A program made the translations under genes and the position numbers. 64,000 nt of DNA from Acetobacter oeni. Lineage in GTDB: Bacteria; Pseudomonadota; Alphaproteobacteria; Acetobacterales; Acetobacteraceae. The notes below the pieces were generated by a model. The model saw only the letters and a program-made list of their open reading frames with translations, made no database searches and was not told the DNA's origin. How positions within the stretch are numbered: position 1 is the first letter of the stretch; the number at the start of each line of letters is the position of its first letter. This document shows positions 9,070 to 20,046 of this stretch, piece after piece. The stretch covers positions 32,924-96,923 of the forward strand of contig NZ_WOTA01000015.1 in the NCBI RefSeq assembly GCF_011516825.1, in the 5' to 3' direction.

Positions 9070-11532
9070 TCATGACCTCAGGGTTCCGTTCGTTGCCTTC
9101 ATTACGGCAGCAACAATTTTATCTGAAATCTTTTCGATTTCAGCATCCGTCAGACTGGTATCCTGCGGCTGAAGCGTAACTTCAATTCCAACAGATTTCT
9201 GCCCCTCAGGCAGTTTGCTGCCTTCATAAATATCAAACAGGGAGACACCTGTTACCAGCTTGCGCTCGGCCCCGCGTGCGGCCCGGAGGATTGTTTCGAC
9301 CGGAACGTCATTGGCGACGAGAAATGCGAAATCACGTCGCAGCGGCTGAAGAACGGAAAGATTTGGCGCGGCTTTACGACGCCGCTTCGGGTCACCAATC
9401 CGATCCGGAAACACTTCAAAGGCCACAACGGGAGCATCAAACCCGGCATTCTGCACCAGGGACGGATGCAGTTCACCAAAAGTAGCCAGAACGGTTTTCG
9501 GCCCGAGGCGAAATACACCCGAACGACCAGGATGATAGTAACCTGGCGCATCCGACGTAACCGTCAGCGCATCAGCAGAAACCCCGAGAGACTGCAATAT
9601 ATCCACCACATCAGCCTTCGCCGCCATGAATGTCATCGGTTCACCACCGCCTCCCGGCTGACGCGGTGTATGCCCGGACCGCAAACCGGCCGCGATAGTC
9701 GCCTGTCCGTTTTCAGTAAACCCGGCGCCAATTTCAAACAAACCGAGATCCGGCCAGCCCCGTGCATCATTACGCCGGGCTGCCATCAGAAGCCCGGGCA
9801 GCGGAGTCGGACGCATCTGATCAAGGTCAGCCGCGATAGGGTTCAGCAGCCGGAGAGATTCAGGAGCATCTCCGAATTTCGCGGCTTCGTCATGAGCGAC
9901 AAAAGAAAACCCGATCGTTTCCATCAGGCCGCGAGTCGCAAGCACACGACGCAGCCGGGCAATACGTGCGCGTGCCGGAGACACGGAAGCACCTGGCACA
10001 ACCGAAACCGGAGGCAATGCCTGCGGCGGTACCTTATCCAGACCGGTGATACGGAGCACTTCTTCGATCAGATCACATTCCGGCTCGATTCGCGCCACGG
10101 CATTCTCAAGTTCCATGCACTGATCCGGAGTAAGCGTCGGTGCCGGATCAAGCACAACAGGCTGTGCCACATCGTTGCGCCATGACGGAACTGACACGGT
10201 TACCGCGTCTTCGTTACTGGACCTGACTTCGAAACCCAGATGACCGAGAATTTTCACAGCTTCATCGGGCTCGACAGCGAGGCCGCCCAGGGAAACAATT
10301 CTTTCAAACCGTAACCGTGCGTCTCTCTGCCAGTGCGGCTGAGCGCCGGCAGAGACCACCTCACTGGCTTCTCCGCCGCAAAGATCCATAATCAAACGTG
10401 TTGCAGCCTCCAGAGCCGCAACGGGCATTGCCTGATCGACGCCACGTTCGAAGCGATAACGGGCATCAGAACTAATGCCCAGCCGACGGCCTGTCAGAGC
10501 GATATGCACAGGATCGAACAACGCGCACTCAATAAACACGTCGGTCGTCTCGTCCCTTACCTCGGTCGCAGCGCCGCCCATAATTCCGGCAATGGACTGC
10601 ACGCCGGCTCCATCCGCGATCACACAATCTTCGGAAGTAACAATATAATCCTTACCGTCCAGCGCACGAATCGACTCTCCGGCACCGCGACAGATCGTAA
10701 GGACGTCACCTTTGATCCGGTTCGTGTCGAAAACGTGCAACGGTCGTCCGAGATCGATAGTGAACAGATTAGTAATATCGACAAGCGTAGAGATGGAACG
10801 CAGCCCTACAGATTCCAGCTTATCACGCAGCCATTTCGGGCTCGGCCCGTTCCGCACGCTACGAATGGTCCGGCCCAGCACCCACGGACACGCTTCGGGA
10901 CAGGTAATGTTCCAGCTGACAGCGGACGGGAATGTTCCTTCCACTGTATCTGCCAGAAAAGGCCTGAGTTCACCCAGACCGGCTGCGGCAAGATCGCGCG
11001 CAATGCCATAGACGGCGAGCGCATCGCCACGATTGGGCGTCACTCCGATTTCAATGACAGTATCATCCAGCCCGGCAAAATCAGCGTAGGACTGCCCAGG
11101 GAGCGTATCTTCCGGCAACTCGGCGATCCCGTCTGTTTCCTCTCCCAGACCAAGCTCACGCAGCGAGCAGAGCATCCCTCCACTGGCCTCGCCACGAATT
11201 TTGCCGGGCTTGATGGTGATGCCGGAACCCGGAATAAAAGTGTCCGGCGGCGCAAAAATGACAGCAATACCCGGACGGGCATTTGGTGCGCCGCACACGA
11301 CCTGGACTTCGCCATGTTCCGGCCCGGCATCCACCTTGCACACCCGCAGCCTGTCCGCGTTCGGATGCTGAACGGCCTCAAGGATACGAGCCGTGCAAAA
11401 CGGTTCGAGCTGAGCCCCCTGTTGCTCAACATGCTCAACTTCGAGGCCGATCCGGTTTAGTGCGTTACAGATTTCCTCGACAGTAGCACTGGTTTCGAGA
11501 TGGTCGTGCAGCCAGGAGAGCGAAAATTTCAT
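9070..11532 (-). CDS. pheT: Phenylalanine-tRNA ligase beta subunit
   Basis: An 820-residue protein with the full bacterial PheT layout. An N-terminal tRNA-binding (EMAP/OB) domain covers roughly residues 40-150 (VVCGAPNARPG), followed by B3/B4 editing, B5 and the C-terminal anticodon-binding FDX-ACB domain (SVLQPLRRDFAFLVANDVP). With PheS it forms the alpha2-beta2 enzyme charging tRNA-Phe. It lies three bases after pheS on the same strand, so the two are cotranscribed. Nothing appears truncated. hisZ follows 52 bases downstream. Confidence 0.97.
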   Translation of the reverse strand: MKFSLSWLHDHLETSATVEEICNALNRIGLEVEHVEQQGAQLEPFCTARILEAVQHPNADRLRVCKVDAGPEHGEVQVVCGAPNARPGIAVIFAPPDTFIPGSGITIKPGKIRGEASGGMLCSLRELGLGEETDGIAELPEDTLPGQSYADFAGLDDTVIEIGVTPNRGDALAVYGIARDLAAAGLGELRPFLADTVEGTFPSAVSWNITCPEACPWVLGRTIRSVRNGPSPKWLRDKLESVGLRSISTLVDITNLFTIDLGRPLHVFDTNRIKGDVLTICRGAGESIRALDGKDYIVTSEDCVIADGAGVQSIAGIMGGAATEVRDETTDVFIECALFDPVHIALTGRRLGISSDARYRFERGVDQAMPVAALEAATRLIMDLCGGEASEVVSAGAQPHWQRDARLRFERIVSLGGLAVEPDEAVKILGHLGFEVRSSNEDAVTVSVPSWRNDVAQPVVLDPAPTLTPDQCMELENAVARIEPECDLIEEVLRITGLDKVPPQALPPVSVVPGASVSPARARIARLRRVLATRGLMETIGFSFVAHDEAAKFGDAPESLRLLNPIAADLDQMRPTPLPGLLMAARRNDARGWPDLGLFEIGAGFTENGQATIAAGLRSGHTPRQPGGGGEPMTFMAAKADVVDILQSLGVSADALTVTSDAPGYYHPGRSGVFRLGPKTVLATFGELHPSLVQNAGFDAPVVAFEVFPDRIGDPKRRRKAAPNLSVLQPLRRDFAFLVANDVPVETILRAARGAERKLVTGVSLFDIYEGSKLPEGQKSVGIEVTLQPQDTSLTDAEIEKISDKIVAAVMKATNGTLRS

Positions 11533-11535
11533 GGA

Positions 11536-12603
11536 TCAGAATCCCTCGTGCAGCAAAGCAGGTGCAAGCGGGTCAGTCCCATAATGCCGCAGCCAGCGCA
11601 CATCGCTTTCATAAAACGAACGGAGGTCGGGAATGCCATTCTTCAGCATCGACAGTCGCTCGACACCCATACCGAATGCAAATCCCTGCCATTCTTCGGG
11701 ATTAAGACCACAGTTCGCCAGAACACGCGGATGAACCATGCCCGACCCGAGCACCTCCAGCCAGTCATCTCCGCCACCAATCTCTCCGGTTTTACGCGAC
11801 CACCCGATGTCGACTTCCATGGAGGGTTCCGTGAATGGAAAATATGATGCGCGAAAGCGAACGGGCAGATCTGGCTTACTGAAAAAGACGCGCAGAAATT
11901 CAATCAGGCAGCCCTTGAGGTGCCCAAGCGTGATTCCCTGATCAATGACCAGACCTTCGCACTGATGAAACATCGGCGAATGAGTGGCGTCATGATCCGC
12001 GCGATATGTCCGTCCAGGTGCAATAATCCGGATCGGAGGCTTATTTTCAAGCATCGTCCGGATCTGAACGCCTGAAGTCTGGGTCCTGAGCACCCGGCTG
12101 CGTCCGTCCTCCCCGGCAGGAAGATAAAACGTATCGTGATCCGTGCGCGCTGAATGATATTCTGGTGTATTGAGCGCCGAAAAATTATGCCAGTCTGTTT
12201 CGATGTCCGGCCCTTCGGCAATTGAAAACCCCATGGCACCGAAGATGGCGGTAATTTCCTCGACAGCCTGCGTGACCGGGTGAATGCCACCACGCGCTCT
12301 GTCAGTGACAGGAACAGAGACATCCACCCGTTCAGAGACAAGACGGGCATCAAGAGCCGCCGCCCTGATCTCAAGCCCGCGTGCCTCAATAGCCCGGGTC
12401 AGTTCGTCACGCAGACGGTTAAGCTGCGCACCGCGCGTTTTACGCTCTTCGGCATCCATACGACCAAGCTGCTTTAGCAACTCCGTAAGACGACCGGTCT
12501 TTCCGAGAACGCTGACACGGATTGCGTCCCAGGCACGATGCTCAGATGCGTCAGCCAGCGCGCTGAGACACTCTTCCCGAAGAATATTGACATCATCGCT
12601 CAT
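11536..12603 (-). CDS. pheS: Phenylalanine-tRNA ligase alpha subunit
   Basis: A 355-residue catalytic subunit. Class II synthetase motifs are clear: HPVTQAVEEI, FHQCEGLVID, and the motif 3 segment GFAFGMGVERL. The N-terminal coiled-coil region begins MSDDVNILREE. I chose the ATG at 12603; reading back to 12699 adds 32 residues of unlikely sequence. The usual upstream partners rpmI and rplT are not adjacent here; a divergent gene for a secreted protein lies upstream. A 19-codon open frame (12659 to 12600) ends by overlapping this ATG by four bases but has no phenylalanine run. Confidence 0.96.
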   Translation of the reverse strand: MSDDVNILREECLSALADASEHRAWDAIRVSVLGKTGRLTELLKQLGRMDAEERKTRGAQLNRLRDELTRAIEARGLEIRAAALDARLVSERVDVSVPVTDRARGGIHPVTQAVEEITAIFGAMGFSIAEGPDIETDWHNFSALNTPEYHSARTDHDTFYLPAGEDGRSRVLRTQTSGVQIRTMLENKPPIRIIAPGRTYRADHDATHSPMFHQCEGLVIDQGITLGHLKGCLIEFLRVFFSKPDLPVRFRASYFPFTEPSMEVDIGWSRKTGEIGGGDDWLEVLGSGMVHPRVLANCGLNPEEWQGFAFGMGVERLSMLKNGIPDLRSFYESDVRWLRHYGTDPLAPALLHEGF

Positions 12604-12857
12604 GTGACCTCGTCCGCATATTGCCTGCCGCCCGCAAAGACGGGCGCCCGTTCTTTCATGCGCGGATAGCCGCTTCAGAAGCATGAGAAAACCCCTCACC
12701 CGGCGATTGCTTCATATCCCGCCCGTGTCGGCCCGGTGGGAACCGCACCCGGCCAGGAAGTAGGGACGGGGTAATATCCGCAACACTCTCCGCAGCTTCT
12801 GCGACAGATATTGAACAATATTTCCCCAATTTTATTTCCCTGATCCAGCAGGATATG

Positions 12858-15026
12858 ATGACACGGAATTTTATACAGACCTCCGGCACAACCGTTTCCC
12901 GAAAACTTAAATATCGTAATCTGAAGACATCCGGACGATATATCGCGGCAAGCCTTGCGATCGCGTGCCTTGTTTCATTTTCACCGGCAGCCGGCACGAC
13001 TTCCATATTTACAGTGCCTGAAATCGCAGGCTCGGTTGTCGTTTCGGGGACAGGTGAATCGCTTACCGATATGGCCAGCGCCATACAGCAGAATACGAAC
13101 ACTCTGACCTCCGAGTCTTCGACCTTAAGTCAGATTTACTCCATGGCCTTAACCGCACTCCAGACATCGGAGCTTGGCCTGCCGGACGGTCCGGCCGAAC
13201 TTGATGATTCCGGAAATCTTACGGATCCGGTCGCCACTACTGTGGCGACTGTCAGTGATTACGCGACCATCGGATGGAATGCCGCACAGACATTCACAAC
13301 AGACCAGGGGACAAAAACTCAACTCGCCAGTCCGCCAATCGCTTTCAATGACCGGTGGCTGATGGATAACAGCGAACCTGATGATTATATGCCCCCGACG
13401 CATCTGCGTCTCGGCGGCTCACAGCAGTTCGATAACGTCCCTCTTTTCGTACATAATATTCCTTACGGCGAAGGCAATATGGGTATTGTGGAAGGCGTCT
13501 ATATGCAGTCCGAGAACATGCGCGGCTCAATCGCCGGGGTGGGCGTAGGCGACGCAAATGGTATCGCGACTTATGACAATTTCGATGCTGTGGCACGCTA
13601 TACATATGCCGGCCCGAGTTCACCGATTTTTGTCACGACGGGAACGGCTGTCACCGCACCGGATGGCCTCGCTCACATTCCAACATTCACCACCTGGGGG
13701 GCGACCTTTTCAAATCCTTTGCCGCTGGCCTGGACGAACTGGATCATATCCCACAATCATACGCGAATGATGACCAACGAACTGGGACTCAGTTCAGGGT
13801 CGATCCGGACTTATGCCGGTGTCCTGACTGGCTACGACACCAACTCGGACGGTCTGATTACCGAAATTTACACCGATGGCTGGCGTCTCTTTCTGCAGTC
13901 TGCCGCCACGACCAATCAGATTCCCGGCACAACAACAGCGGATGACTCAACGCCGGGCATCGATACAGTCTGGTCGAATTTTACAGATCCGGCGATTATG
14001 TTCGGCGTTTACACGAAAGAATTCGGGAACAATGTTATCTGCGACCTGCCGGGGCCAACACCCAACGTGACGCCTGGTGACGTTAACGATCCCACAGCCA
14101 ACGCCAACAACCAGAGCCGGAGTTGCGAAGGCATCGAATATGATCTGTGGGATGACGATCAGACAAACAATACGGCCTACATGCACGGCATAACCGTTGC
14201 TTATAGTGGAAGAAGCAATCCCACACTCGAAAGTTACGACATGCTTCTCGCCGGCGGCAATGCCAATATGCTGGAACTCGACGGAGAGTGGTACTCGATG
14301 AACATCGGCTCCCGCGCATTTTCGTCAGGCAGTTATGGTGGTCCTGCCTACGCGGCGGGTTCTCAGAAAATCGTGGCGGAGTTTGACCAGTCGAACACAC
14401 CAGGCACGACAGCAGATGACCGCAGCGCGTCTCATGACATGCGGATGACCATATGGAACACGCGCAACTCCGACGACACGAGCAACACGACCGATTTCGC
14501 CGACTTCACGACCAGCCTGGGCGTACAGGTGGATGGCCACGAGGACATCACGGCTCTGACGATGGACGGCACAGTTCAGGAACATATTGAGTTCAATCCT
14601 GCGGCCTATCCGAACGGAATCGCCCTGTGTGGCCAGACTGGGTGTGGCCTCGCCGTTGATATTGCGGGCAATCCAAAACTTTACCGCGATACAAATATCC
14701 TCAGCGGTAAAGCGCTGTATTTTAATGACGCGAACGACGTTGTGCGCGGTTATCTCTGGGGCGGCTCAGATGGCAACATGCACATTGTGGCCATGCCGGG
14801 TGAAAGCACAGAAATCGAGGTTGATGCCAGCCTGCACGTAAACGGTGCCGTGAACGCAACGTCAGATAGCTACTCGGGACTGCCTGCCAGCGGCTCTTCA
14901 ACCGGAGACCAGCTTTATTGCACCGATTGCTACTCATCCGCCGGCTCATCCAGCCACAAGGGAATTCCCGTCTGGTGGAACGGATCAGCATGGACCGATG
15001 CTCTCGGGGTTACAGCAGAACACTGA
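12858..15026 (+). CDS. Large secreted protein with tail-fibre-like C-terminus
   Basis: I do not recognise the family. The 722-residue protein has an N-terminal hydrophobic segment (IAASLAIACLVSFSPAAG, about residues 28-46) that reads as a long signal peptide. The mature part is rich in Thr, Ser, Asn, Asp and Gly with few lysines, typical of beta-rich surface proteins. A calcium-loop-like DTNSDGLITE occurs near residue 327. The last 60 residues (GDQLYCTDCYSSAG, VWWNGSAWTDAL) resemble the end domains of phage tail fibres and adhesins. No other phage genes are near: pheS lies on one side and hemB on the other. AGGA lies upstream of the tandem ATGs at 12855 and 12858. Confidence 0.7.
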   Translation: MTRNFIQTSGTTVSRKLKYRNLKTSGRYIAASLAIACLVSFSPAAGTTSIFTVPEIAGSVVVSGTGESLTDMASAIQQNTNTLTSESSTLSQIYSMALTALQTSELGLPDGPAELDDSGNLTDPVATTVATVSDYATIGWNAAQTFTTDQGTKTQLASPPIAFNDRWLMDNSEPDDYMPPTHLRLGGSQQFDNVPLFVHNIPYGEGNMGIVEGVYMQSENMRGSIAGVGVGDANGIATYDNFDAVARYTYAGPSSPIFVTTGTAVTAPDGLAHIPTFTTWGATFSNPLPLAWTNWIISHNHTRMMTNELGLSSGSIRTYAGVLTGYDTNSDGLITEIYTDGWRLFLQSAATTNQIPGTTTADDSTPGIDTVWSNFTDPAIMFGVYTKEFGNNVICDLPGPTPNVTPGDVNDPTANANNQSRSCEGIEYDLWDDDQTNNTAYMHGITVAYSGRSNPTLESYDMLLAGGNANMLELDGEWYSMNIGSRAFSSGSYGGPAYAAGSQKIVAEFDQSNTPGTTADDRSASHDMRMTIWNTRNSDDTSNTTDFADFTTSLGVQVDGHEDITALTMDGTVQEHIEFNPAAYPNGIALCGQTGCGLAVDIAGNPKLYRDTNILSGKALYFNDANDVVRGYLWGGSDGNMHIVAMPGESTEIEVDASLHVNGAVNATSDSYSGLPASGSSTGDQLYCTDCYSSAGSSSHKGIPVWWNGSAWTDALGVTAEH

Positions 15027-15059
15027 CAGTCCTGTATTTTACGTAATGAGTATCGATGA

Positions 15060-16271
<1,212 letters not shown>

Positions 16272-16438
16272 AGCGCGGAGCCGTTAATCCGGACTTTGCG
16301 TATCGGCATGCCTGCATCCCGATTGAAACGGCACTGCTCTTCCTCCACATTATCAGTCAAAGCTGTGCTGTGAGCGGGTGAGGGCATCTCCCCATCGCCC
16401 GCCCGGGACGGGGAAAACAGATACGGAGGCGTGAGATC

Positions 16439-17167
16439 GTGACCTGTTCATCGCGTCATCCTCAGTTCTTCTATACAACCGCTCCCCTCCCCTGCCCGTA
16501 CCTTCCGGACAGGCTTGAGCGAAAAGTCGTCACCGATCTCGCTGGTGTCGACGCAGAGGCCCTGCACGAACGACTCTCACGTTCTGGTTTCCGCCGAAGC
16601 CATACAATCGCTTATGCGCCGGTATGCAATGGCTGCAATGCGTGCGTCCCGATCCGCATTCCCGTGAGCCGGTTTCAGCCTGGCCGCACACAACGCAGAA
16701 TAATGAAGCTGAATTCAGACATCAAAGGTTGCGAGATGCCGGCCAGGGCAACTACGGACCAGTATGTTCTGTTCAGAAAGTATCAGGCCGCGCGTCATGC
16801 CGACGGCGACATGGCCGGAATGAGCTTCAGCGATTACCGGTCGATGGTCGAGGATACTCCCATCGATACATTTGTTGTCGAATTCCGGACACCCGATGAT
16901 CACCTCACCGGAGTGAGTCTGGTAGACAGGCTGGGAGACGGGTTTTCAGCTGTCTACAGTTTCTATGATCCGGCTGCCGCAACGCGATCACCTGGCAGCT
17001 TTGCAATCATGTGGCTGATCGAACGCGCCCGAATGCAGCAATTGCCTTACGTCTATCTCGGCTACTGGATCGCCCGGAGCAACAAAATGTCTTACAAATC
17101 CAATTTCCGACCGGCAGAAATTCTATCGCGCGGAATGTGGCGTGTTCTTGATACCGCAGAACCATAG
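16439..17167 (+). CDS. bpt: Aspartate/glutamate leucyltransferase (N-end rule)
   Basis: A 242-residue leucyl/arginyl-tRNA-protein transferase of the Bpt family. It adds leucine to proteins with N-terminal Asp or Glu, marking them for ClpS/ClpAP. The N-terminal cysteine cluster (CPYLPDR, then CNGCNACVPIRIPV) and the C-terminal YLGYWI with KMSYKSNFRP are family hallmarks. The GTG start is well placed: GGAGG at 16425-16429 lies nine bases upstream. The hemB-bpt order recurs in related alphaproteobacteria as far as I recall. Bpt versus arginyl (Ate) specificity is inferred from the bacterial context. Confidence 0.92.
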   Translation: MTCSSRHPQFFYTTAPLPCPYLPDRLERKVVTDLAGVDAEALHERLSRSGFRRSHTIAYAPVCNGCNACVPIRIPVSRFQPGRTQRRIMKLNSDIKGCEMPARATTDQYVLFRKYQAARHADGDMAGMSFSDYRSMVEDTPIDTFVVEFRTPDDHLTGVSLVDRLGDGFSAVYSFYDPAAATRSPGSFAIMWLIERARMQQLPYVYLGYWIARSNKMSYKSNFRPAEILSRGMWRVLDTAEP

Positions 17168-17291
17168 GCATGCATCATTCACGAAAACCGGCCCGCTGCG
17201 ATAGCCGTTCGGGTTTGCGTGACAGGCGGCCCTCTGGTCTCTAAACTTGGCAAGCCCGATACACGGGTCGTGCAGTTTCGGAGGGCACATC

Positions 17292-17972
17292 ATGCGTATA
17301 CTTCTCGTTGAAGATGACCCGACCGTCCGGAGCTTCGTCGCAAAAGGCCTGACAGAGACAGGCCACCTGGTGGAACAGGCAGACAATGGCAAAGACGGGC
17401 TCTTCCTCGCAGTCAGTGAAAAATTCGATGTCATTATTCTCGATCGCATGCTGCCCGGTGGTATTGACGGACTTCGTATTCTCGAAACACTTCGCGCCCA
17501 GTCAAACGCAACGCCGGTTCTGATCCTGTCGGCACTGGCTGACGTCGATGACCGGGTGGCGGGCCTCAAATCCGGCAGTGACGATTACCTCACCAAGCCC
17601 TTTGCCTTCTCGGAGCTCCTTGCCCGGGTCGAAGCACTTGGACGCCGAGGTCGCAACGAAGCTGCTCCTCAGACCAAACTGGAAGTGGGCGGTCTGGAAA
17701 TGGACCTTCTGTCGCGCAGCGTCCGTCGGGACGGACAAAAAATCGATCTGCAACCGAGAGAGTTTCGTCTTCTGGAATTTCTCATGCGCCATGCCGGACA
17801 GGTCGTAACCCGTACAATGCTTCTGGAGGGCGTGTGGGACTATCACTTCGACCCGCAAACCAATGTTATCGATGTGCATGTCTCCCGCCTGCGTCAGAAA
17901 GTTGACAAACCGTTTTCTCAGCCGCTGATTCAGACGGTCCGCAATTCCGGTTATATGTTGCGGGCGGATTAA
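17292..17972 (+). CDS. OmpR-family response regulator
   Basis: A 226-residue two-domain regulator. The receiver domain has the acidic pair EDD at residues 7-9, the phosphorylation site Asp51 in LDRMLPGG and Lys102 in YLTKPF. The C-terminal winged-helix DNA-binding domain ends GYMLRAD. The ATG at 17292 has GGAGGG about eight bases upstream. It is followed on the same strand by a sensor kinase and two small exported proteins, likely one transcript. The order resembles envelope-stress or antimicrobial-sensing pairs (QseB/PmrA-like). The signal is unknown. Confidence 0.93.
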   Translation: MRILLVEDDPTVRSFVAKGLTETGHLVEQADNGKDGLFLAVSEKFDVIILDRMLPGGIDGLRILETLRAQSNATPVLILSALADVDDRVAGLKSGSDDYLTKPFAFSELLARVEALGRRGRNEAAPQTKLEVGGLEMDLLSRSVRRDGQKIDLQPREFRLLEFLMRHAGQVVTRTMLLEGVWDYHFDPQTNVIDVHVSRLRQKVDKPFSQPLIQTVRNSGYMLRAD

Positions 17973-18082
17973 ATCGTGAGAGGAAGCCCCGCAATACGGC
18001 CTGTCAGTCCGGACCCACAGCACGAAGAAATACAGACTGTTCGAAAAAAGCGCGCCGGGAGCTCCGGCAATGGCAATGGGGG

Positions 18083-19651
18083 GTGATTCCATCCCGCCCC
18101 TCACAGGACCGGCAGACCGGACGCAGCGACACCAAAAAAATCCGGCGTTTTTCCTATGCGGCTCTTCGTCATCACATCGGCGGACTGCGGTCTGCCGGCG
18201 TCCGCTTTGCACTCGGTTACGCTGTTTTGTTCTGGGTTTCAGCGGTCCTGTTTCTTTCCGTCATCTGGTGGGGAACAGCCGGATTACTGGAGCGTCAGGT
18301 CGAAGCCTCGGTGTCGGCCGATGCCCGTGCCCTGTCCGAACGATGGACGGACGGCGGACTTTCCGCCCTGGCGCTGACAATTGAGGACCGTCTGGAAGAC
18401 AATGTCGATGACGATGCTCTCTACCTTCTTGTTGATCCGAAGAATCAACGCGTAGCAGGAAATCTTTCAGTATGGCCGGCCGACGTCGCTATGAGCGGGG
18501 TCTGGTACCAGCTCACGATCCGTAGAGCCGGTTCACGCGGCGTCGCCGAAGTGCAGGCCTTCGATCTGCCCAGCGGTTACCGGTTGCTGGTTGGCCGCGA
18601 CGTACGCGGGCGTACTAATCTGCGCAGATTACTGACAGACACTCTGCTTTGGGCATGGGTTGTCATCACGATTCTGACATTTGTCGGAGCGCTCCTCGTA
18701 CGAAATATGTTCCGCCGGATGATCTCTTCGATCGCCCGGACGACTTCAGCTATCGCACACGGAGATATGAGCCGACGCATGGCTCTTTCCGGACGAGGTG
18801 ATGAACTTGATGAAGTCGCGGAAGCAATCAATGAGATGCTGGACCGCATCGCGCGTCTGATGGACGGCGTGAAGCAGGTCTCCAATGCGATTGCCCACGA
18901 TCTCCGCACTCCCATTACCCGTGCGCGCGCTCAACTCGAATACGCGGCCTTACATGCCCATGATGAAGCTGGCTTGCGGTCAGCAATCGAAAACGGTGTC
19001 AGTGATCTCGACAATATTACAGCAGTATTCGAAGCTCTTCTGCGGATCGCACAGATCGAGGCGGGATCGAGGCGGTCCGCTTTCGCGTCATTCGACCTCA
19101 TTCCAGTCCTGCAGGACATCGTCGAACTCTATGAGCCCGTCGCAGATGAGCAGTCGATCCGCATTATTCCGCGAATGCCGGGCCACTTACCTTTTTACGG
19201 CGATCGCTCCATGATTCAGCAGGCTGCTTCTAATCTTCTCGATAATGCAATAAAATTTTCACCACATGGAGGAACGATAACCGTTTCCGCGGCAATCGGC
19301 CCCGAGTTGTCCTATGATGGAAAAGCAGACGGACAGACGGTGACCGTTGCCGTCACGGATGAAGGTGTCGGTATGAGCGAAGCCGACCTCGAACGCGCTT
19401 CCGAACGCTTTTTTCGTGCTGACTCAGCCCGAAATACACCTGGCTCAGGCCTTGGCCTCTCCCTTGTCCAGGCTATAGCACAGCTGCATGGCGGCACTCT
19501 TCAGTTTGTACGCCGCTCTCCCGGACTGGCAGTGGAAATGCAGCTTCCCCTGTGCGGCACATCCAGAATGCCCCCCGTTCCGGACATGACGCAGGATTCA
19601 CAGTCTTCTCATCCTCCGGATATGCCGATGATGATAGAGAACCACATATGA
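18083..19651 (+). CDS. Sensor histidine kinase
   Basis: A membrane sensor kinase of 522 residues from a GTG at 18083. A first membrane helix lies around residues 42-64 and a second around 188-207; between them is a periplasmic region of about 120 residues. HAMP follows, then the H-box with His272 in AIAHDLRTPITRARAQ, then HATPase motifs (NLLDNAIKFSP, DEGVGM, GSGLGLSLVQAI). It pairs with the regulator 110 bases upstream. The last codon overlaps the start of the next gene by four bases (ATGA). The extracytoplasmic ligand cannot be deduced. Confidence 0.92.
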   Translation: MIPSRPSQDRQTGRSDTKKIRRFSYAALRHHIGGLRSAGVRFALGYAVLFWVSAVLFLSVIWWGTAGLLERQVEASVSADARALSERWTDGGLSALALTIEDRLEDNVDDDALYLLVDPKNQRVAGNLSVWPADVAMSGVWYQLTIRRAGSRGVAEVQAFDLPSGYRLLVGRDVRGRTNLRRLLTDTLLWAWVVITILTFVGALLVRNMFRRMISSIARTTSAIAHGDMSRRMALSGRGDELDEVAEAINEMLDRIARLMDGVKQVSNAIAHDLRTPITRARAQLEYAALHAHDEAGLRSAIENGVSDLDNITAVFEALLRIAQIEAGSRRSAFASFDLIPVLQDIVELYEPVADEQSIRIIPRMPGHLPFYGDRSMIQQAASNLLDNAIKFSPHGGTITVSAAIGPELSYDGKADGQTVTVAVTDEGVGMSEADLERASERFFRADSARNTPGSGLGLSLVQAIAQLHGGTLQFVRRSPGLAVEMQLPLCGTSRMPPVPDMTQDSQSSHPPDMPMMIENHI

Positions 19652-20046
19652 AACATGCGATTCTCCTGATCGTTATGCCTGCTATGGTTCTCGAATTGTG
19701 TGGTGCTGCAGATGATCAGAGTACAGAGCGGGCGTCACCTGCTGTTTTCACAACCAGTCAGAACGTGTCTTCCCCGAACCAGGATGCAGCCACAGTCCGG
19801 ATGGCTAGAGAGCATCAGGATAGTGACGGAGTGGATCAGGAGCACGGAATTGTGGTGACGTCTGACAGTCGTGACTTCTGCTCACGACTGATCCACGTCA
19901 TTGATGAACGTGGAAATGAAGCCATCAACTCAGTTCGTACACTGCGGCATGAAGGTCAGCGCCTGTGCGACGAAGGTCACGTAAGGTTGGGCCTGGCACG
20001 TCTCAGAGAGGCGATTATCGCCCTTAAGGGCAAGGATCATCAATGA
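19648..20046 (+). CDS. Small exported protein, two-component operon
   Basis: A 132-residue protein of no recognised family. An N-terminal hydrophobic signal peptide (MKHAILLIVMPAMVLELCGAA) is followed by an acidic, Ser/Gln-rich linker. The compact C-terminal part contains two cysteines (SRDFCSRLIHVIDERG and GQRLCDEGHVRLGLARL) that could form a disulfide in the periplasm. The ATG overlaps the kinase stop by four bases, and its own stop overlaps the SIMPL gene start by four bases. This tight packing suggests a role with the two-component system, possibly as accessory sensor or target. Confidence 0.68.
   Translation: MKHAILLIVMPAMVLELCGAADDQSTERASPAVFTTSQNVSSPNQDAATVRMAREHQDSDGVDQEHGIVVTSDSRDFCSRLIHVIDERGNEAINSVRTLRHEGQRLCDEGHVRLGLARLREAIIALKGKDHQ

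Noticed and set aside
10333..11460. Long plus-strand frame opposite pheT.
   Set aside because: It lies fully inside the well-conserved pheT gene on the other strand and has no domain.
12600..12659. A 19-codon minus-strand frame ending with a four-base overlap on the pheS start, a possible leader peptide.
   Set aside because: It has one phenylalanine codon only, no ribosome site and no clear attenuator with T-run, so Phe attenuation is not supported.
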